From contig NZ_KI632512.1 in assembly GCF_000504305.1 (NCBI RefSeq), positions 2,044,250 through 2,108,249 of the forward strand: 64,000 nucleotides of DNA, read 5' to 3'. A program made the translations under genes and the position numbers. The DNA is from Nitratidesulfovibrio termitidis HI1. GTDB taxonomy: Bacteria; Desulfobacterota; Desulfovibrionia; Desulfovibrionales; Desulfovibrionaceae. Positions within the stretch are counted from its first letter, which is position 1, and each line of letters opens with the position of its first letter. This document shows, one piece after another, positions 8,691 to 17,177 of this stretch. The notes beneath the pieces were generated by a model. The model searched no databases, was not told the origin of the DNA, and was given only the letters and a program-made list of their open reading frames with translations.

Positions 8691-8924
8691 ATGGAAGAAG
8701 CCAAGAACAAGGTCGTGGAATTCCTGCAGTCCAAGGCCGGCTCGAAGAGCAAGTTCTACTTCAACGACTTTCTCGACCTGTTCCCCGACAAGGGCCCGCG
8801 CGACGTGAAGAAGATCCTCACCGCGCTGGTGAACGCCGAAGTTCTGGAATACTGGTCCTCCGGCAGCACCACCATGTACGGCCTCAAGGGCGCCGGCAAG
8901 CAGGCCGGGGCCGAGGGCGAATAG
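8691..8924 (+). CDS. dsrD: DsrD, small winged-helix activator of DsrAB
   Basis: Small protein of 77 residues that starts MEEAKNKVVEFLQSKAGSKS and continues with the FYFNDFLDLFPDKGPRDVKK segment typical of DsrD. It folds as a winged helix. Published biochemistry describes DsrD as an allosteric activator of sulfite reduction by DsrAB rather than a DNA-binding regulator. The C-terminal tail (GAGKQAGAEGE) is flexible. It sits 63 bases after dsrB with a GGGGCT ribosome-binding site, in the conserved dsrABD order of sulfate reducers. Confidence 0.96.
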   Translation: MEEAKNKVVEFLQSKAGSKSKFYFNDFLDLFPDKGPRDVKKILTALVNAEVLEYWSSGSTTMYGLKGAGKQAGAEGE

Positions 8925-8956
8925 TAGTTCTCCAAGCCGGGGAACTGTTTTTCCGA

Positions 8957-8993
8957 AAAGGCGTATGGACTGCAAGGTTCATACGCTCTTTTC
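8957..8993 (+). terminator. Probable intrinsic terminator after dsrD
   Basis: Arms GCGTATG (8961-8967) and CATACGC (8980-8986) pair over a 12-nt loop and are followed by TCTTTT. The upstream AAAA can pair with the T-rich tail. This would end the dsrABD transcript before the CbiA-family gene. Confidence 0.6.
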
Positions 8994-9075
8994 GTATGCC
9001 CGCCCGCCATGCGCGCCGCGCACGGCAGCCACATCCATCACCCGCCACCCAGGCCGGACCCATCGGCGTCACTGC

Positions 9076-10731
9076 ATGAATCTTCCGCGCATCGTCATCG
9101 CCGGGCTTTCCGGCGGCTCGGGCAAGACGCTGGTATCACTCGGCGTGGTGCGTGCCCTTACGCGCTCGGGCCTTGCGGTAAAGCCCTGCAAGAAGGGGCC
9201 GGACTACATCGACGCCTGGTGGCTGGCCCTGGCCGCCGGGCACCCCGCTACCAACCTGGACCCCTATTTTCTCGGCGCGGACATGCTGCGGTCGCTGTTC
9301 TGGACGCAATGCGGCCTGACGGGCAAGGGCAGCCCTACGGGCGGCGTGCCCGGCCCGTTGGGCATAGCCGATCCGGCTGGCCCGACACATCGTGCAGAAC
9401 CCGAAGGCTCGCCGGTTCGCTATGACATGGCCGTCATCGAAGGCAACCGGGGGCTGTTCGACGGGCGCGACCTGTCCGGCAGCTGTTCCACGGCGGAACT
9501 GGCGCGCATCCTTGGCGCCCCGGTGGTGGTGGTCATGGACTGCACCAAGATGACCCGCACGGCGGCGGCCATCGTGTCCGGCCTGCGCCACTTCGAACAG
9601 GGCGTGCACATCGCCGGGGTCATCCTGAACCGCACGGCGGGGCCACGCCACCGCACCGTGCTGCGCGAAACCATCGAGCACTACACCGACGTGCCGGTGC
9701 TGGGGGTGCTGCCCAAGATATCCGACAATCCCATCCCCGAACGGCACATGGGCCTCGTTTCCGGCATGGAGCACGCGGAATGCGTGGCCGGGCTGGACAA
9801 GGTGGCGGACATCATGGCCGAGCACTTGGACCTGCACCGCCTGCGCCAGGTTGCCTCTGCCGCTCCCACGCCGCAGGGGCCGGTGGCCAATCTGTGGTCG
9901 CTGCTGCCAGGCACGGGGGACGCCCATTCACACGGCACCGCCCCCCTCGACACCGGTCGGGATGATGCGGCTCCGGGTGATGCGGCTCCGGATGATGCTG
10001 CTCTGGCTGATGCGGCGCAGTGCAATACCGCTTCCCGCGCGACGCCCTCCATCCGCCCGCGCATCGGCTACGTGCACGATGCGGCCCTGTGGTTCTACTA
10101 CGAGGAAAACCTGCTGGCCCTGCGCCATGCCGGGGCAGACCTGGTGCGCCTTTCGCTGCTTGACGGCGCGGACTGGCCGCAACTGGACGGGCTGTACCTT
10201 GGCGGCGGCTTTCCGGAAAACCTTGCCGCCCGGCTGTCCGCCAACCGTCCTGCCCTTGACCGGCTGCGCGCCCTTTCCGAATCCGGCCTGCCCATCTATG
10301 CCGAATGCGGCGGGTTCATGGTGCTGGGCCGGTCCATCGTCATGGACGGCACCGAGCACCCCATGGCTGACATCTTTCCCGTGCGCACCGTGTTCCACCC
10401 AAAACCCCAGGGGCTCGGCTACGTGGACGCAGCCGCCATACTGGAAAATCCCTTCCACCCCGTGGGGGCGACCTTTCGCGGGCACGAATTCCACTATTCG
10501 CGCTGCATGCCCTGCGACGATGGGCGTGACGTCCACGCCATACCCAGCGCCCTGCGCCTGACCGCCCAGTCCGGGCATGTCACCGGCATGGGCGATGGCC
10601 GTGATGGCCTGCTGCTCCGCAATACCCTGGCCGCGTACACCCACATCTTCGCGCCCGCCGTGCCCCACTGGGCACCCGCCATGGTCCGGGCAGCGCGCGA
10701 ACATCGGGCGGCTCGCGCTCCCAGGGCATAA
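9076..10731 (+). CDS. cbiA: CbiA/CobB-family a,c-diamide synthase (DsrN-type, probable sirohaem amidation)
   Basis: ATP- and glutamine-dependent amidase of 551 residues. The N-terminal half is a dethiobiotin-synthetase-like ATPase with P-loop GLSGGSGKT (10-18), KPCKKGPDYID and the EGNRGLFDG segment. The C-terminal half is a class I glutamine amidotransferase with nucleophile Cys411 (YAECGGFM) and His470 (GHEFHY). A low-complexity linker of about 60 residues rich in Asp/Ala joins the halves. The family amidates cobyrinic acid. The homologue beside dsr genes in sulfur bacteria is DsrN, linked to sirohaem amide synthesis. The position directly after dsrABD and the lack of other cobalamin genes favour that role, by inference. 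The ATG at 9076 is chosen because the homologous sequence starts there. Confidence 0.85.
   Translation: MNLPRIVIAGLSGGSGKTLVSLGVVRALTRSGLAVKPCKKGPDYIDAWWLALAAGHPATNLDPYFLGADMLRSLFWTQCGLTGKGSPTGGVPGPLGIADPAGPTHRAEPEGSPVRYDMAVIEGNRGLFDGRDLSGSCSTAELARILGAPVVVVMDCTKMTRTAAAIVSGLRHFEQGVHIAGVILNRTAGPRHRTVLRETIEHYTDVPVLGVLPKISDNPIPERHMGLVSGMEHAECVAGLDKVADIMAEHLDLHRLRQVASAAPTPQGPVANLWSLLPGTGDAHSHGTAPLDTGRDDAAPGDAAPDDAALADAAQCNTASRATPSIRPRIGYVHDAALWFYYEENLLALRHAGADLVRLSLLDGADWPQLDGLYLGGGFPENLAARLSANRPALDRLRALSESGLPIYAECGGFMVLGRSIVMDGTEHPMADIFPVRTVFHPKPQGLGYVDAAAILENPFHPVGATFRGHEFHYSRCMPCDDGRDVHAIPSALRLTAQSGHVTGMGDGRDGLLLRNTLAAYTHIFAPAVPHWAPAMVRAAREHRAARAPRA
9961..10017 (+). repeat. 15-nt in-frame tandem repeat inside the cbiA linker
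   Basis: Units of the form GATGATGCGGCTCCG repeat nearly four times at a 15-nt period, each encoding roughly DDAAP. The repeat lies exactly in the linker between ATPase and amidotransferase domains, so length changes would be in frame and tolerated. Confidence 0.8.
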
Positions 10732-11074
10732 CCCCCTCTCCTGACGCCCTCCTCCCAGCCTGTCCTGCTCCGATACCTTCCTGACGGCTTCCTTGCGGCC
10801 CACCGGTGCAGCACGTTGCGACACGTGTAAAAGCACTTGCGCTGCGCGATCGCCTGTTTTATTAATCCGCTTATTATTAGCAATCAAACAATACTTGCAG
10901 CAATCATATGCCGCCGCATGGATCGGGCATGACCTGCGCCGCGCATGTCGTGCCCGCCGTGTCCGTTCCAGTCCGCTTTTCCACCACTGTTCCTTCCCAT
11001 TGCATCGGCACTCGCCGGGCCTCCCGTTCATCCTACCCGCAACATGACGCACAACGCGTCCTCAGGAACCGCAC
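10732..11074. other. Intergenic region before the outer-membrane protein gene
   Basis: About 340 bases without a convincing gene. The stretch 10855-10912 is markedly AT-rich for this genome and is the likely promoter zone for the downstream outer-membrane gene. No clear -35/-10 pair or terminator was recognised. Confidence 0.45.
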
Positions 11075-11974
11075 ATGATCCGCATTCTCTCGCATCGCGC
11101 CCACCGTGGCGCCCATCTCGTACCGTCCGCCGCCCTGCTGCTGTGCGCGGCCCTGCTGCTGGGCCTTGCCGTACCGGCCCATGCCGAAGACAAGGATTTC
11201 ACCGCCACTGTCACCGGACGCTCCGTGGGCGAGGCCGACGTTGACGACGGCGGCTCGGTCTCCGTCACCGAAGCCGGGGCCAGCCTGCGTTACCGCTGGT
11301 TCGGCATCGACTACCTGAACCGCCGCTACGACTGGTCGGATACCGCCAGCCTGCCCTTCGGCAACGGTTCCGACCCGTGGGAGCAACTGCACATGCTGCG
11401 TCTGCGTGCCGACATTTCCGACCAGTTGGGCTTTGGCGGCCTTGGCTGGTTCGCCGGGGCAGGCCTGACCGCCGGGTGGGAAGAGGAAATGGACGACGCC
11501 TGGGGCATTTCCGGCTCGGCCGGGCTTACCTGGGCCGTGGGTGACGTGCGTTTGCGCGGCGGGGTAGCGGCCTCGCTGCACCCAGTAGGCACGCGCCTGC
11601 TGCCCGTTGCCGCCGCCGACTGGGGCAACCAGCGCGACATGGGCTTTTCGGCCACGGTGGGCATTCCGGAAACCATGCTGCGCTACCGCACCTCCGACAT
11701 GTTCTCCTTTCGCGCGGGTGGCCGGATGGACGGCGACACCTATCGCCTGGCCGACGACAGCCCCGTGCAGCGGGAGGGCTACGTGAAAACCTCGTCCCTG
11801 ACGCTGGGCGGCTACATCGACATCACCCCGCTGGACGACCTCACCCTGACAGTGGGCGCGGAATACCTGACCCGCCGGGAAATGACCATGTACGACAGCG
11901 ACGGGGACGAACGGCGCACCTACGACCTGGACGACGCCCCGGCCCTGTTCCTGCGCCTGCGCTACGGCTTCTAG
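11075..11974 (+). CDS. Predicted outer-membrane beta-barrel protein
   Basis: Protein of 299 residues with a signal peptide (charged start, Leu-rich core, AHA-like cleavage near residue 38). It is followed by alternating polar/hydrophobic strands rich in Gly, aromatic residues and acidic turns, and ends in LRLRYGF. A C-terminal Phe is the usual outer-membrane assembly signal, so a small barrel is likely. No specific family was recognised. AGGAA precedes the ATG. A hairpin follows the stop and the gene is probably monocistronic. Its function is unknown; porin or envelope-structure roles are both possible. Confidence 0.65.
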   Translation: MIRILSHRAHRGAHLVPSAALLLCAALLLGLAVPAHAEDKDFTATVTGRSVGEADVDDGGSVSVTEAGASLRYRWFGIDYLNRRYDWSDTASLPFGNGSDPWEQLHMLRLRADISDQLGFGGLGWFAGAGLTAGWEEEMDDAWGISGSAGLTWAVGDVRLRGGVAASLHPVGTRLLPVAAADWGNQRDMGFSATVGIPETMLRYRTSDMFSFRAGGRMDGDTYRLADDSPVQREGYVKTSSLTLGGYIDITPLDDLTLTVGAEYLTRREMTMYDSDGDERRTYDLDDAPALFLRLRYGF

Positions 11975-11991
11975 GACTGCATTCTTCACCT

Positions 11992-12031
11992 GCGGCGGCC
12001 CCGCTGGCTTGACGGCGCACGGGGCCGCCGC
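11992..12031 (+). terminator. Hairpin after the outer-membrane protein gene
   Basis: GCGGCGGCCCCG (11992-12003) and CGGGGCCGCCGC (12020-12031) form a perfect 12-bp stem around a 16-nt loop. There is no T-run, so efficiency as an intrinsic terminator is uncertain. Confidence 0.5.
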
Positions 12032-12074
12032 ATAGCAAAGGGAAGCATCCGGACACTTTCATAACGGGAGCGCC

Positions 12075-12542
12075 ATGCCCAAACCGCCCTTCTACCCCTA
12101 TGACGCCCCCCTTCCCGGCGCGCGCACTTCGCACCGGTTCCTGTTTCTGCTCACGGAGCTGAACCGGGCCTGGCGGATGCGCCTGGACCAGCGACTGAAG
12201 CCGCTCGGCCTTTCCCTGGCCACCGGGGGGGTGCTGTGGTCGCTGGCCGCGCGCAGCACGCTGACGCAAATCCAGTTGGCCCGGCACATCGGCATCGAGG
12301 GGTCATCCCTTGTCCGCCAGGTGGACAAACTGGAAGCCGAGGGACTTGTCCGACGCGTCCGGAACCCGGAAGACCGTCGCGCCAACCTGCTGGAGCTGAC
12401 GGAAGCCGGGGAGCCGCTGGCCCGGCGCGTCATTGCCGAGGGCGTTGCCGTGCGCGACGAACTGTTCGAGGGCATCCCCGACGCCGACCTGGAGACCACC
12501 CTGCGCACCCTGCACCTGTTGCGCACGCGACTGCCGGACTGA
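12075..12542 (+). CDS. MarR-family transcriptional regulator
   Basis: DNA-binding protein of 155 residues with a MarR winged helix-turn-helix. Recognisable parts are LARHIGIEGSSLVRQVDKLE (recognition helix region), GLVRRVRNPEDRRANLLELT (wing) and a C-terminal dimerisation helix. The pattern resembles MarR/SlyA proteins that sense small aromatic compounds. GGGAG precedes the ATG. The next gene downstream, 260 bases away on the same strand, is an SLC13-type carrier that it may regulate; this is inferred from position only. Confidence 0.85.
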   Translation: MPKPPFYPYDAPLPGARTSHRFLFLLTELNRAWRMRLDQRLKPLGLSLATGGVLWSLAARSTLTQIQLARHIGIEGSSLVRQVDKLEAEGLVRRVRNPEDRRANLLELTEAGEPLARRVIAEGVAVRDELFEGIPDADLETTLRTLHLLRTRLPD

Positions 12543-12803
12543 CAAGCACGGCACGCCTGTGCACTGGGGGTCTGCCCGCAGGATCGGCCCACTGGCATCC
12601 GGCCCTGGCGACCCGCCGCACGCCGCCCGCCAAACCCGACCGGCGCGCCGCCCCGCATGCTTCGGCGTGCCACCTTCCAGCACTGGTTTCCACGGGGCTG
12701 CATCTGTCCCGACTGGCATATGCAGGCCTGACCGAGTTGTTCAACCAGCCTCGCCGTGCTACGCAGGCCAGACCATCCGCGACCAGTTCGAGGCCACTCC
12801 GCC

Positions 12804-14408
12804 ATGTCCACCGCCACTCCCGTTCCCGGCGGCCCTTCGCCGCACCCGTTCCGTCCCGCACGCACCGCCCTGGCCGCGCTCGTCGAGTTGGCGCGTTCGC
12901 CCCGCCACGTCATCGCCCTCGCCTGCGCGGCGGCGGGTGCGCTGCTGGCCTTCCATCCCCCGACGGCACTGCCGCCCGAAGCCGCCAGGCCCGTGGGACT
13001 GGCCGTGGGCGCCATCGGGCTGTGGGTCACCGCCGCCCTTCCCGAATACCTCACCGCCCTGCTGTTCTTCCTGCTGGCCGTGCTGCTGCACGCGGCACCG
13101 GCGGCCACGGTATTCTCCGGGTTCCACTCGGCCACCTTCTGGCTGGTCTTCGGCGGGCTGTGCATGGGCGCCGCCATGCACTACACCGGACTTGGCGCAC
13201 GCATGGCGCGGGGGCTGCTGGCCCGAACGGGAACGGGCTATGCCGCGCTGGTCTGCGGGCTGGTGGCCGTGGGCGTGCTGCTGTCGTTCGTCATGCCCTC
13301 GTCCATGGGGCGCATCGCCCTGCTCATGCCGCTGGCGGTGTCCCTTGCCGGTGCGGCGGGCCATGGGCCGGGCAGCGCACAGCGCACCGGCATCGTGCTG
13401 GCCGCCCTGTTCGGCGCGTTGCAACCGGCCTTCGCCATACTGCCCGCCAACGTCCCCAACATGATTCTTGCGGGCAGCGCGGAAAACCTGTTCGGACACA
13501 CCCTTACCTACGGGCGCTACCTGTTGCTGCACTTTCCGGTGCTGGGCCTGCTGAAGGCCGTGATTATCGCGGGCGTGGTGTTGTGGTTGTACCCGGCACC
13601 CGCCGCCGAAAATGCAGGCGACATGACGGAGGGGGCGGCAGGAACGGCGGATGCGACGAACACGGAGGATGCGGGCCGGATACCCGGCGCTGCGTCCTCC
13701 GCCACCGGCGCCAACCTCGCGACGACTGCGGCCAGTCCGGTAATTCCCCCCAGTCCGGCGACCCCGCCCAGTCAGGTGACCCCGCCCAGTCAGGCGGAAC
13801 GGCGGCTGATGGTGGTGCTGGCCGTGGCCGTGGGATTGTGGGCCACCGACGCGCTGCACCACGTCTCGCCCGCGTGGGTCAGCCTGGGGGCCGCCGTGCT
13901 CTGCCTGTGGCCGCCGCTGGGCCTTACCGGCAAGCAGGCCATCAGCAAGGACATGAGCATGGCCCCGCTGCTGTTCGTGGCGGGCATCATGGGGCTGGGC
14001 GCGGTGGTGGCGGCGTCCGGCGCGGGCAACCTGCTGGTGCGCACCCTGCTTGCGGCCCTGCCCCTGGTTCCGGGCGAATCCGTGCGCAATTTCACCGTGC
14101 TCACCGTGTACGCCATGGTCACGGGACTGCTCACCACCCTGCCGGGCATCCCCGCAGTGCTCACCCCACTGGCGGGCGATCTGGCCGCCGCCTCCGGCTT
14201 CAGCCTGGAGGCCGTGCTGATGACCCAGGTCGTGGCCGTATCATCCATGTTCCTGCCCTACCAGTCGCCGCCGCTGGTGGTGGCCATGCAACTGGGCAAC
14301 GTTTCCTCCGGCCACATGACCCGCACCTGCCTGCTGCTGGCCGCCATCAACATCGTGGTGCTGCTGCCGCTGGACTACCTGTGGTGGCATCTGCTGGGTG
14401 TGCTTTGA
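12804..14408 (+). CDS. SLC13/DASS-type anion carrier
   Basis: Inner-membrane carrier of 534 residues with about 12 hydrophobic segments. The first helices include PVGLAVGAIGLWVTAALPEY, typical of the divalent anion:sodium symporter (SLC13/ArsB-NhaD) group, and LPANVPNMILAGS resembles the substrate-binding Asn/Thr motif region. Helices resume after residue 330 with an equivalent second half. The two halves are joined by about 60 residues of low-complexity Ala/Pro/Ser sequence with an 18-nt repeat, an unusual insertion for this family. Likely substrates are di- or tricarboxylates or sulfate, but sequence cannot tell which. The start at 12804 is preferred, although its ribosome-binding site (GAGG) is weak. 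Confidence 0.75.
   Translation: MSTATPVPGGPSPHPFRPARTALAALVELARSPRHVIALACAAAGALLAFHPPTALPPEAARPVGLAVGAIGLWVTAALPEYLTALLFFLLAVLLHAAPAATVFSGFHSATFWLVFGGLCMGAAMHYTGLGARMARGLLARTGTGYAALVCGLVAVGVLLSFVMPSSMGRIALLMPLAVSLAGAAGHGPGSAQRTGIVLAALFGALQPAFAILPANVPNMILAGSAENLFGHTLTYGRYLLLHFPVLGLLKAVIIAGVVLWLYPAPAAENAGDMTEGAAGTADATNTEDAGRIPGAASSATGANLATTAASPVIPPSPATPPSQVTPPSQAERRLMVVLAVAVGLWATDALHHVSPAWVSLGAAVLCLWPPLGLTGKQAISKDMSMAPLLFVAGIMGLGAVVAASGAGNLLVRTLLAALPLVPGESVRNFTVLTVYAMVTGLLTTLPGIPAVLTPLAGDLAAASGFSLEAVLMTQVVAVSSMFLPYQSPPLVVAMQLGNVSSGHMTRTCLLLAAINIVVLLPLDYLWWHLLGVL
13743..13797 (+). repeat. 18-nt in-frame tandem repeat in the carrier's central linker
   Basis: CCCAGTC then A/C GG, then GACCCCG-type units repeat three times at an 18-nt period, encoding PPSPAT and PPSQVT-like hexapeptides. 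It lies in the cytoplasmic loop between the two transporter halves. Confidence 0.75.
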
Positions 14409-14642
14409 TGACGGGCCTGCCCTGAGCGGTCCGACAGGATTCCGAACGCACCCGGGCCATTCCAGCGGGCGCCGCCACCCGCACGCCAGCCCCACCGCGC
14501 ACCCTCCGGCCACGCCCCGCAAGCCTGCCCGCAACGCGTCCCCCCCCCCGTCACCCCGAAAAAACAGCGACACCGCCCCCCAGCCGGGGAGCGGCGTCGA
14601 AAACCCTTGCGGCCTGAGGCCGGGCAGGTGCGCGCGGGCGCG

Positions 14643-14936
14643 CTATTCGTCGTTCAGTTCGGCGCGGAACTTGCGCGACAGACGGAACACCACGACCTTG
14701 CGCGGGGGCAGGGTGATGGTTTCGTCGGTCTGCGGGTTGCGCCCCTTGCGGGCCTTCTTGTCATAGGCCTCGAACTTGCCGAATCCGCTTATGAGCAGGG
14801 CATGATCCTTCTTGATCGCCTGCTTCATGATGCCGAGAAGCGACTCGACAACGCCTTTCACTTCGGCGCGGTTCCTGTCGGTCTTTTCATAGATGGCATC
14901 GACGATTTCCGCCTTGGTCAGGGTCTTGCCGCTCAT
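14643..14936 (-). CDS. HU/IHF-family DNA-binding protein
   Basis: Nucleoid-associated protein of 97 residues. It starts MSGKTLTKAEIVDAIYEKTD and has the hallmark LLISGFGKFEAYDKKARKGR and GRNPQT segments, the latter containing the Pro that intercalates into bent DNA. Its length and the RNPxT motif place it between HU and IHF-alpha; the subfamily is not certain. It follows the HIT gene by 26 bases on the same strand, with GGAGGACA before the ATG, so the two are probably one transcript. Confidence 0.93.
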   Translation of the reverse strand: MSGKTLTKAEIVDAIYEKTDRNRAEVKGVVESLLGIMKQAIKKDHALLISGFGKFEAYDKKARKGRNPQTDETITLPPRKVVVFRLSRKFRAELNDE

Positions 14937-14962
14937 ACTGTCCTCCGGGCCGGTGCTTCCGG

Positions 14963-15382
14963 CTACTCCATGCGTTCCCTGATGGCCTTCGCGAGCGCCT
15001 GCATCTCGTCGATGCTGCCGTACTGTCCCTGCGCCCACAGTTCGTGGCCGTCGCCGGGAAAGCGGGGCACCAGATGCCAATGGACGTGGAACACCACCTG
15101 TCCCGCCGTCGCGAAGTTGTTTTGGAATATGTTCAGCCCTTCCGCTCCGGTGGCCTCCATGACGGCGCGGCCAACGCGCTGCTGGGCGGCTATGATGTGC
15201 TCGCCGAGCCGCGCGGGCATGTCCAGCACCGTGCGGTGATGTTCCTTGGGAACGATCAGCGCATGGCCCCGGTTGACGGGTCCGATGTCCAGAAAGGAAA
15301 GCACGTGATCGTCGGCGTAGATCTGCGCGCAGGGAATTTCGCCACGCACTATCCTGCAGAAAATGCAATCGGACTGGGACAT
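14963..15382 (-). CDS. HIT-family nucleotide hydrolase
   Basis: Histidine-triad protein of 139 residues. It begins MSQSDCIFCRIVRGEIP, the usual HINT/Fhit N-terminus with a CxxC pair, and ends its core with the catalytic triad HVHWHLVPR at 99-107. HIT enzymes hydrolyse nucleotide phosphoramidates or dinucleoside polyphosphates. It is the first gene of a two-gene unit with the HU/IHF gene, downstream of a promoter-like element at 15460-15488. Confidence 0.92.
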   Translation of the reverse strand: MSQSDCIFCRIVRGEIPCAQIYADDHVLSFLDIGPVNRGHALIVPKEHHRTVLDMPARLGEHIIAAQQRVGRAVMEATGAEGLNIFQNNFATAGQVVFHVHWHLVPRFPGDGHELWAQGQYGSIDEMQALAKAIRERME

Positions 15383-15753
15383 GGATTCTCCGTCACATGG
15401 AACACTTTGAAATCATTCAGCCACGCGTACCGGCGCGCAGCATTGGGCATGTAACTAGTTATATACACAGTCAAAGACGCGACCGCAAGTAAAATCTTGC
15501 AAGATTATGCCGGGTTGCCACGCCTTGCGGCACAAGGGCTTCCGTGCCATCGTCCCTGTCGGAGGGGGGCTGCGGACCATGTCCAACCCCCTTGCATGAA
15601 AGGGGTCATGCGCCCGCCGACCTTTGCGCCCCGCTTTCCGCCCCGCAAGAAGGGGGCCGCACGGCGCAACGGAAGCCCGCCGCAAGGCGGGACGAACGCC
15701 CGGAAACCATCAACCTGGTTCCGATAGTAACACATCAGCAACACAAGGCAATC
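15383..15753. other. Divergent intergenic region (HIT gene and radical SAM gene)
   Basis: About 370 bases between divergent genes. The part from 15450 to 15500 is AT-rich and contains TAACTAGTTA and a strong minus-strand -10-like TATATA. The rest is GC-rich and encodes nothing recognisable. Confidence 0.5.
15460..15488 (-). promoter_or_regulatory. Candidate promoter of the HIT-HU/IHF unit
   Basis: On the minus strand, TTGCGG (15483-15488) is followed after 17 bases by TATATA (15460-15465), about 70 bases before the HIT start codon. The -10 is close to consensus and lies in the only AT-rich patch of the region. Confidence 0.5.
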
Positions 15754-17115
15754 ATGTCGGCGTTGATTTTTCCGGTCCCCAGGGCTCTTTGCGGCGGTCG
15801 CGAACTCGCCCGCGACATGCCAGACGGGCCAGACGGGCCAAGCGGGCTCAACGGACCAGGCGGGCTCAACGGACCAGGCGCGATGGGCCGATCAGAAGCA
15901 TCGGACCAACCAGAAGTATCGGGCCGACCAGAAGCATCGAAAGGTCCGACGCATGGTCACGATGCGACCGATGCGCCTGCCGCACCACCGCGCAAGCGGC
16001 CACGCATCCTGCCGGTCTTCCTTCCCTTTGCCGGATGCCCCACCCGCTGCGTGTTCTGTGCGCAAGACGTGCAGACAGGCCAGCGCGGCGGAACCGACAG
16101 CGTAGCCCGCGCCCTGGCCCTGGCCGAAGCGCGGCTGGAACAGGAAGCGCGCCGACAACGGGAAACGCCCATGGCGGGCAACGGGCCCGGATCGGACGCT
16201 CTGCCCGGATCGGACGATATGCCCGCCCCGAACGCCGGTCGCGGCACACCCGCGCAGGACGGTTCCCCGCCGCCGCTGGAAATCGCCTTTTACGGCGGCA
16301 CGTTCACCCTGCTGCCCGAAGCGGAGCGCACCGCCTGCCTGGAACTTGCCGCCCGCTGGCGGCAACGCGGGGTGGTCTGCCGGGTGCGCTGCTCCACCCG
16401 ACCGGACGCGGTGACGGAACGCAGCCTTGCCGACGTGCGCGCGGCGGGCATGGACTGCGTGGAACTGGGAATACAGAGCTTTGACGACGCGGCCCTGGCC
16501 GCTGCCAGCCGGGGCTACGCCGGGTCGGTGGCCCGCGCCGCGTGCGCCATGGTGGCCGGGGCCGGGCTGGAACTGGGGGTGCAATTGATGCCCGGCATGC
16601 CGGGGGTGACGCCCGAGGTGTTCCGCGCCGACGTGCGCACCGCCCTGCTGCCCGATACCGCCGGGGCACGCCCCCTTGCCTCCTTCCTGCGCTTCTACCC
16701 CTGCCTTGTGCTGCGCGGCACGCCGCTGGCGGAACGCTGGCGGGCCGGAAGCTATGTTCCGTGGTCGCTGGACACCACGGTGGACGCCCTGGCCGACGGG
16801 CTGCTGGCCGCATGGGCGCGCGAGGTGGCCGTAGTGCGCATGGGCCTTTCGCCCGAAGACGGACTGGACGACGCGGTGCTGGCAGGTCCGGTGCATCCCG
16901 CGCTGGGCCAGTTGGCCAAGGGCGAGGCCCTGCGCCGCCACGTGGCCGCGCATCTTGCCCGTCTGCCTGGGCCGCCGGTACGCTTCGGCGTGCCGCGCCG
17001 CCTGCGCGGGCTGCTGTGGGGCCACGCCAACGGGCTGGTGGACGCCTACGCGGCCATGGGCATCACCCGCGCAATGGTCCACTGGCGCGACGACGACACC
17101 TTCACCCTGGAATGA
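15754..17115 (+). CDS. Radical SAM protein (Elp3/coproporphyrinogen-oxidase-like)
   Basis: Radical SAM enzyme of 453 residues. The iron-sulfur motif is CPTRCVFC, with cysteines at 95, 99 and 102. It is followed by IAFYGGTFTLLP, a GGT-type SAM-binding motif, and the ELGIQSFDD segment seen in Elp3- and HemN-like enzymes. An N-terminal stretch of about 85 residues and another insertion (about 135-165) are low complexity and repetitive, unlike typical relatives. The substrate is unknown. The ATG at 15754 follows AAGG and begins SALIFPVP, like homologues that start directly with a strand. It converges on the ung gene with only about 60 bases between. Confidence 0.75.
   Translation: MSALIFPVPRALCGGRELARDMPDGPDGPSGLNGPGGLNGPGAMGRSEASDQPEVSGRPEASKGPTHGHDATDAPAAPPRKRPRILPVFLPFAGCPTRCVFCAQDVQTGQRGGTDSVARALALAEARLEQEARRQRETPMAGNGPGSDALPGSDDMPAPNAGRGTPAQDGSPPPLEIAFYGGTFTLLPEAERTACLELAARWRQRGVVCRVRCSTRPDAVTERSLADVRAAGMDCVELGIQSFDDAALAAASRGYAGSVARAACAMVAGAGLELGVQLMPGMPGVTPEVFRADVRTALLPDTAGARPLASFLRFYPCLVLRGTPLAERWRAGSYVPWSLDTTVDALADGLLAAWAREVAVVRMGLSPEDGLDDAVLAGPVHPALGQLAKGEALRRHVAAHLARLPGPPVRFGVPRRLRGLLWGHANGLVDAYAAMGITRAMVHWRDDDTFTLE
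15818..15948 (+). repeat. 9- and 18-nt tandem repeats in the radical SAM gene
   Basis: Three short arrays lie back to back: CCAGACGGG-like 9-mers, GGGCTCAACGGACCAGGC twice (18 nt), and an 18-nt unit around CCAGAAGCATCG about three times. All periods are multiples of three and the reading frame is kept. They encode a Gly/Pro/Ser-rich N-terminal extension. Confidence 0.8.
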
Positions 17116-17177
17116 CGACGGCGATCGCCCCGCACTCCGGGACGACCGCCGCCGCAAAATCTTTCATTGCCCCACCG

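Noticed and set aside
8925-9075. Cobalamin riboswitch before the cbiA gene
   Set aside because: The gap is only 150 bp, has a terminator-like hairpin, and no B12-box-like conserved sequence was seen.
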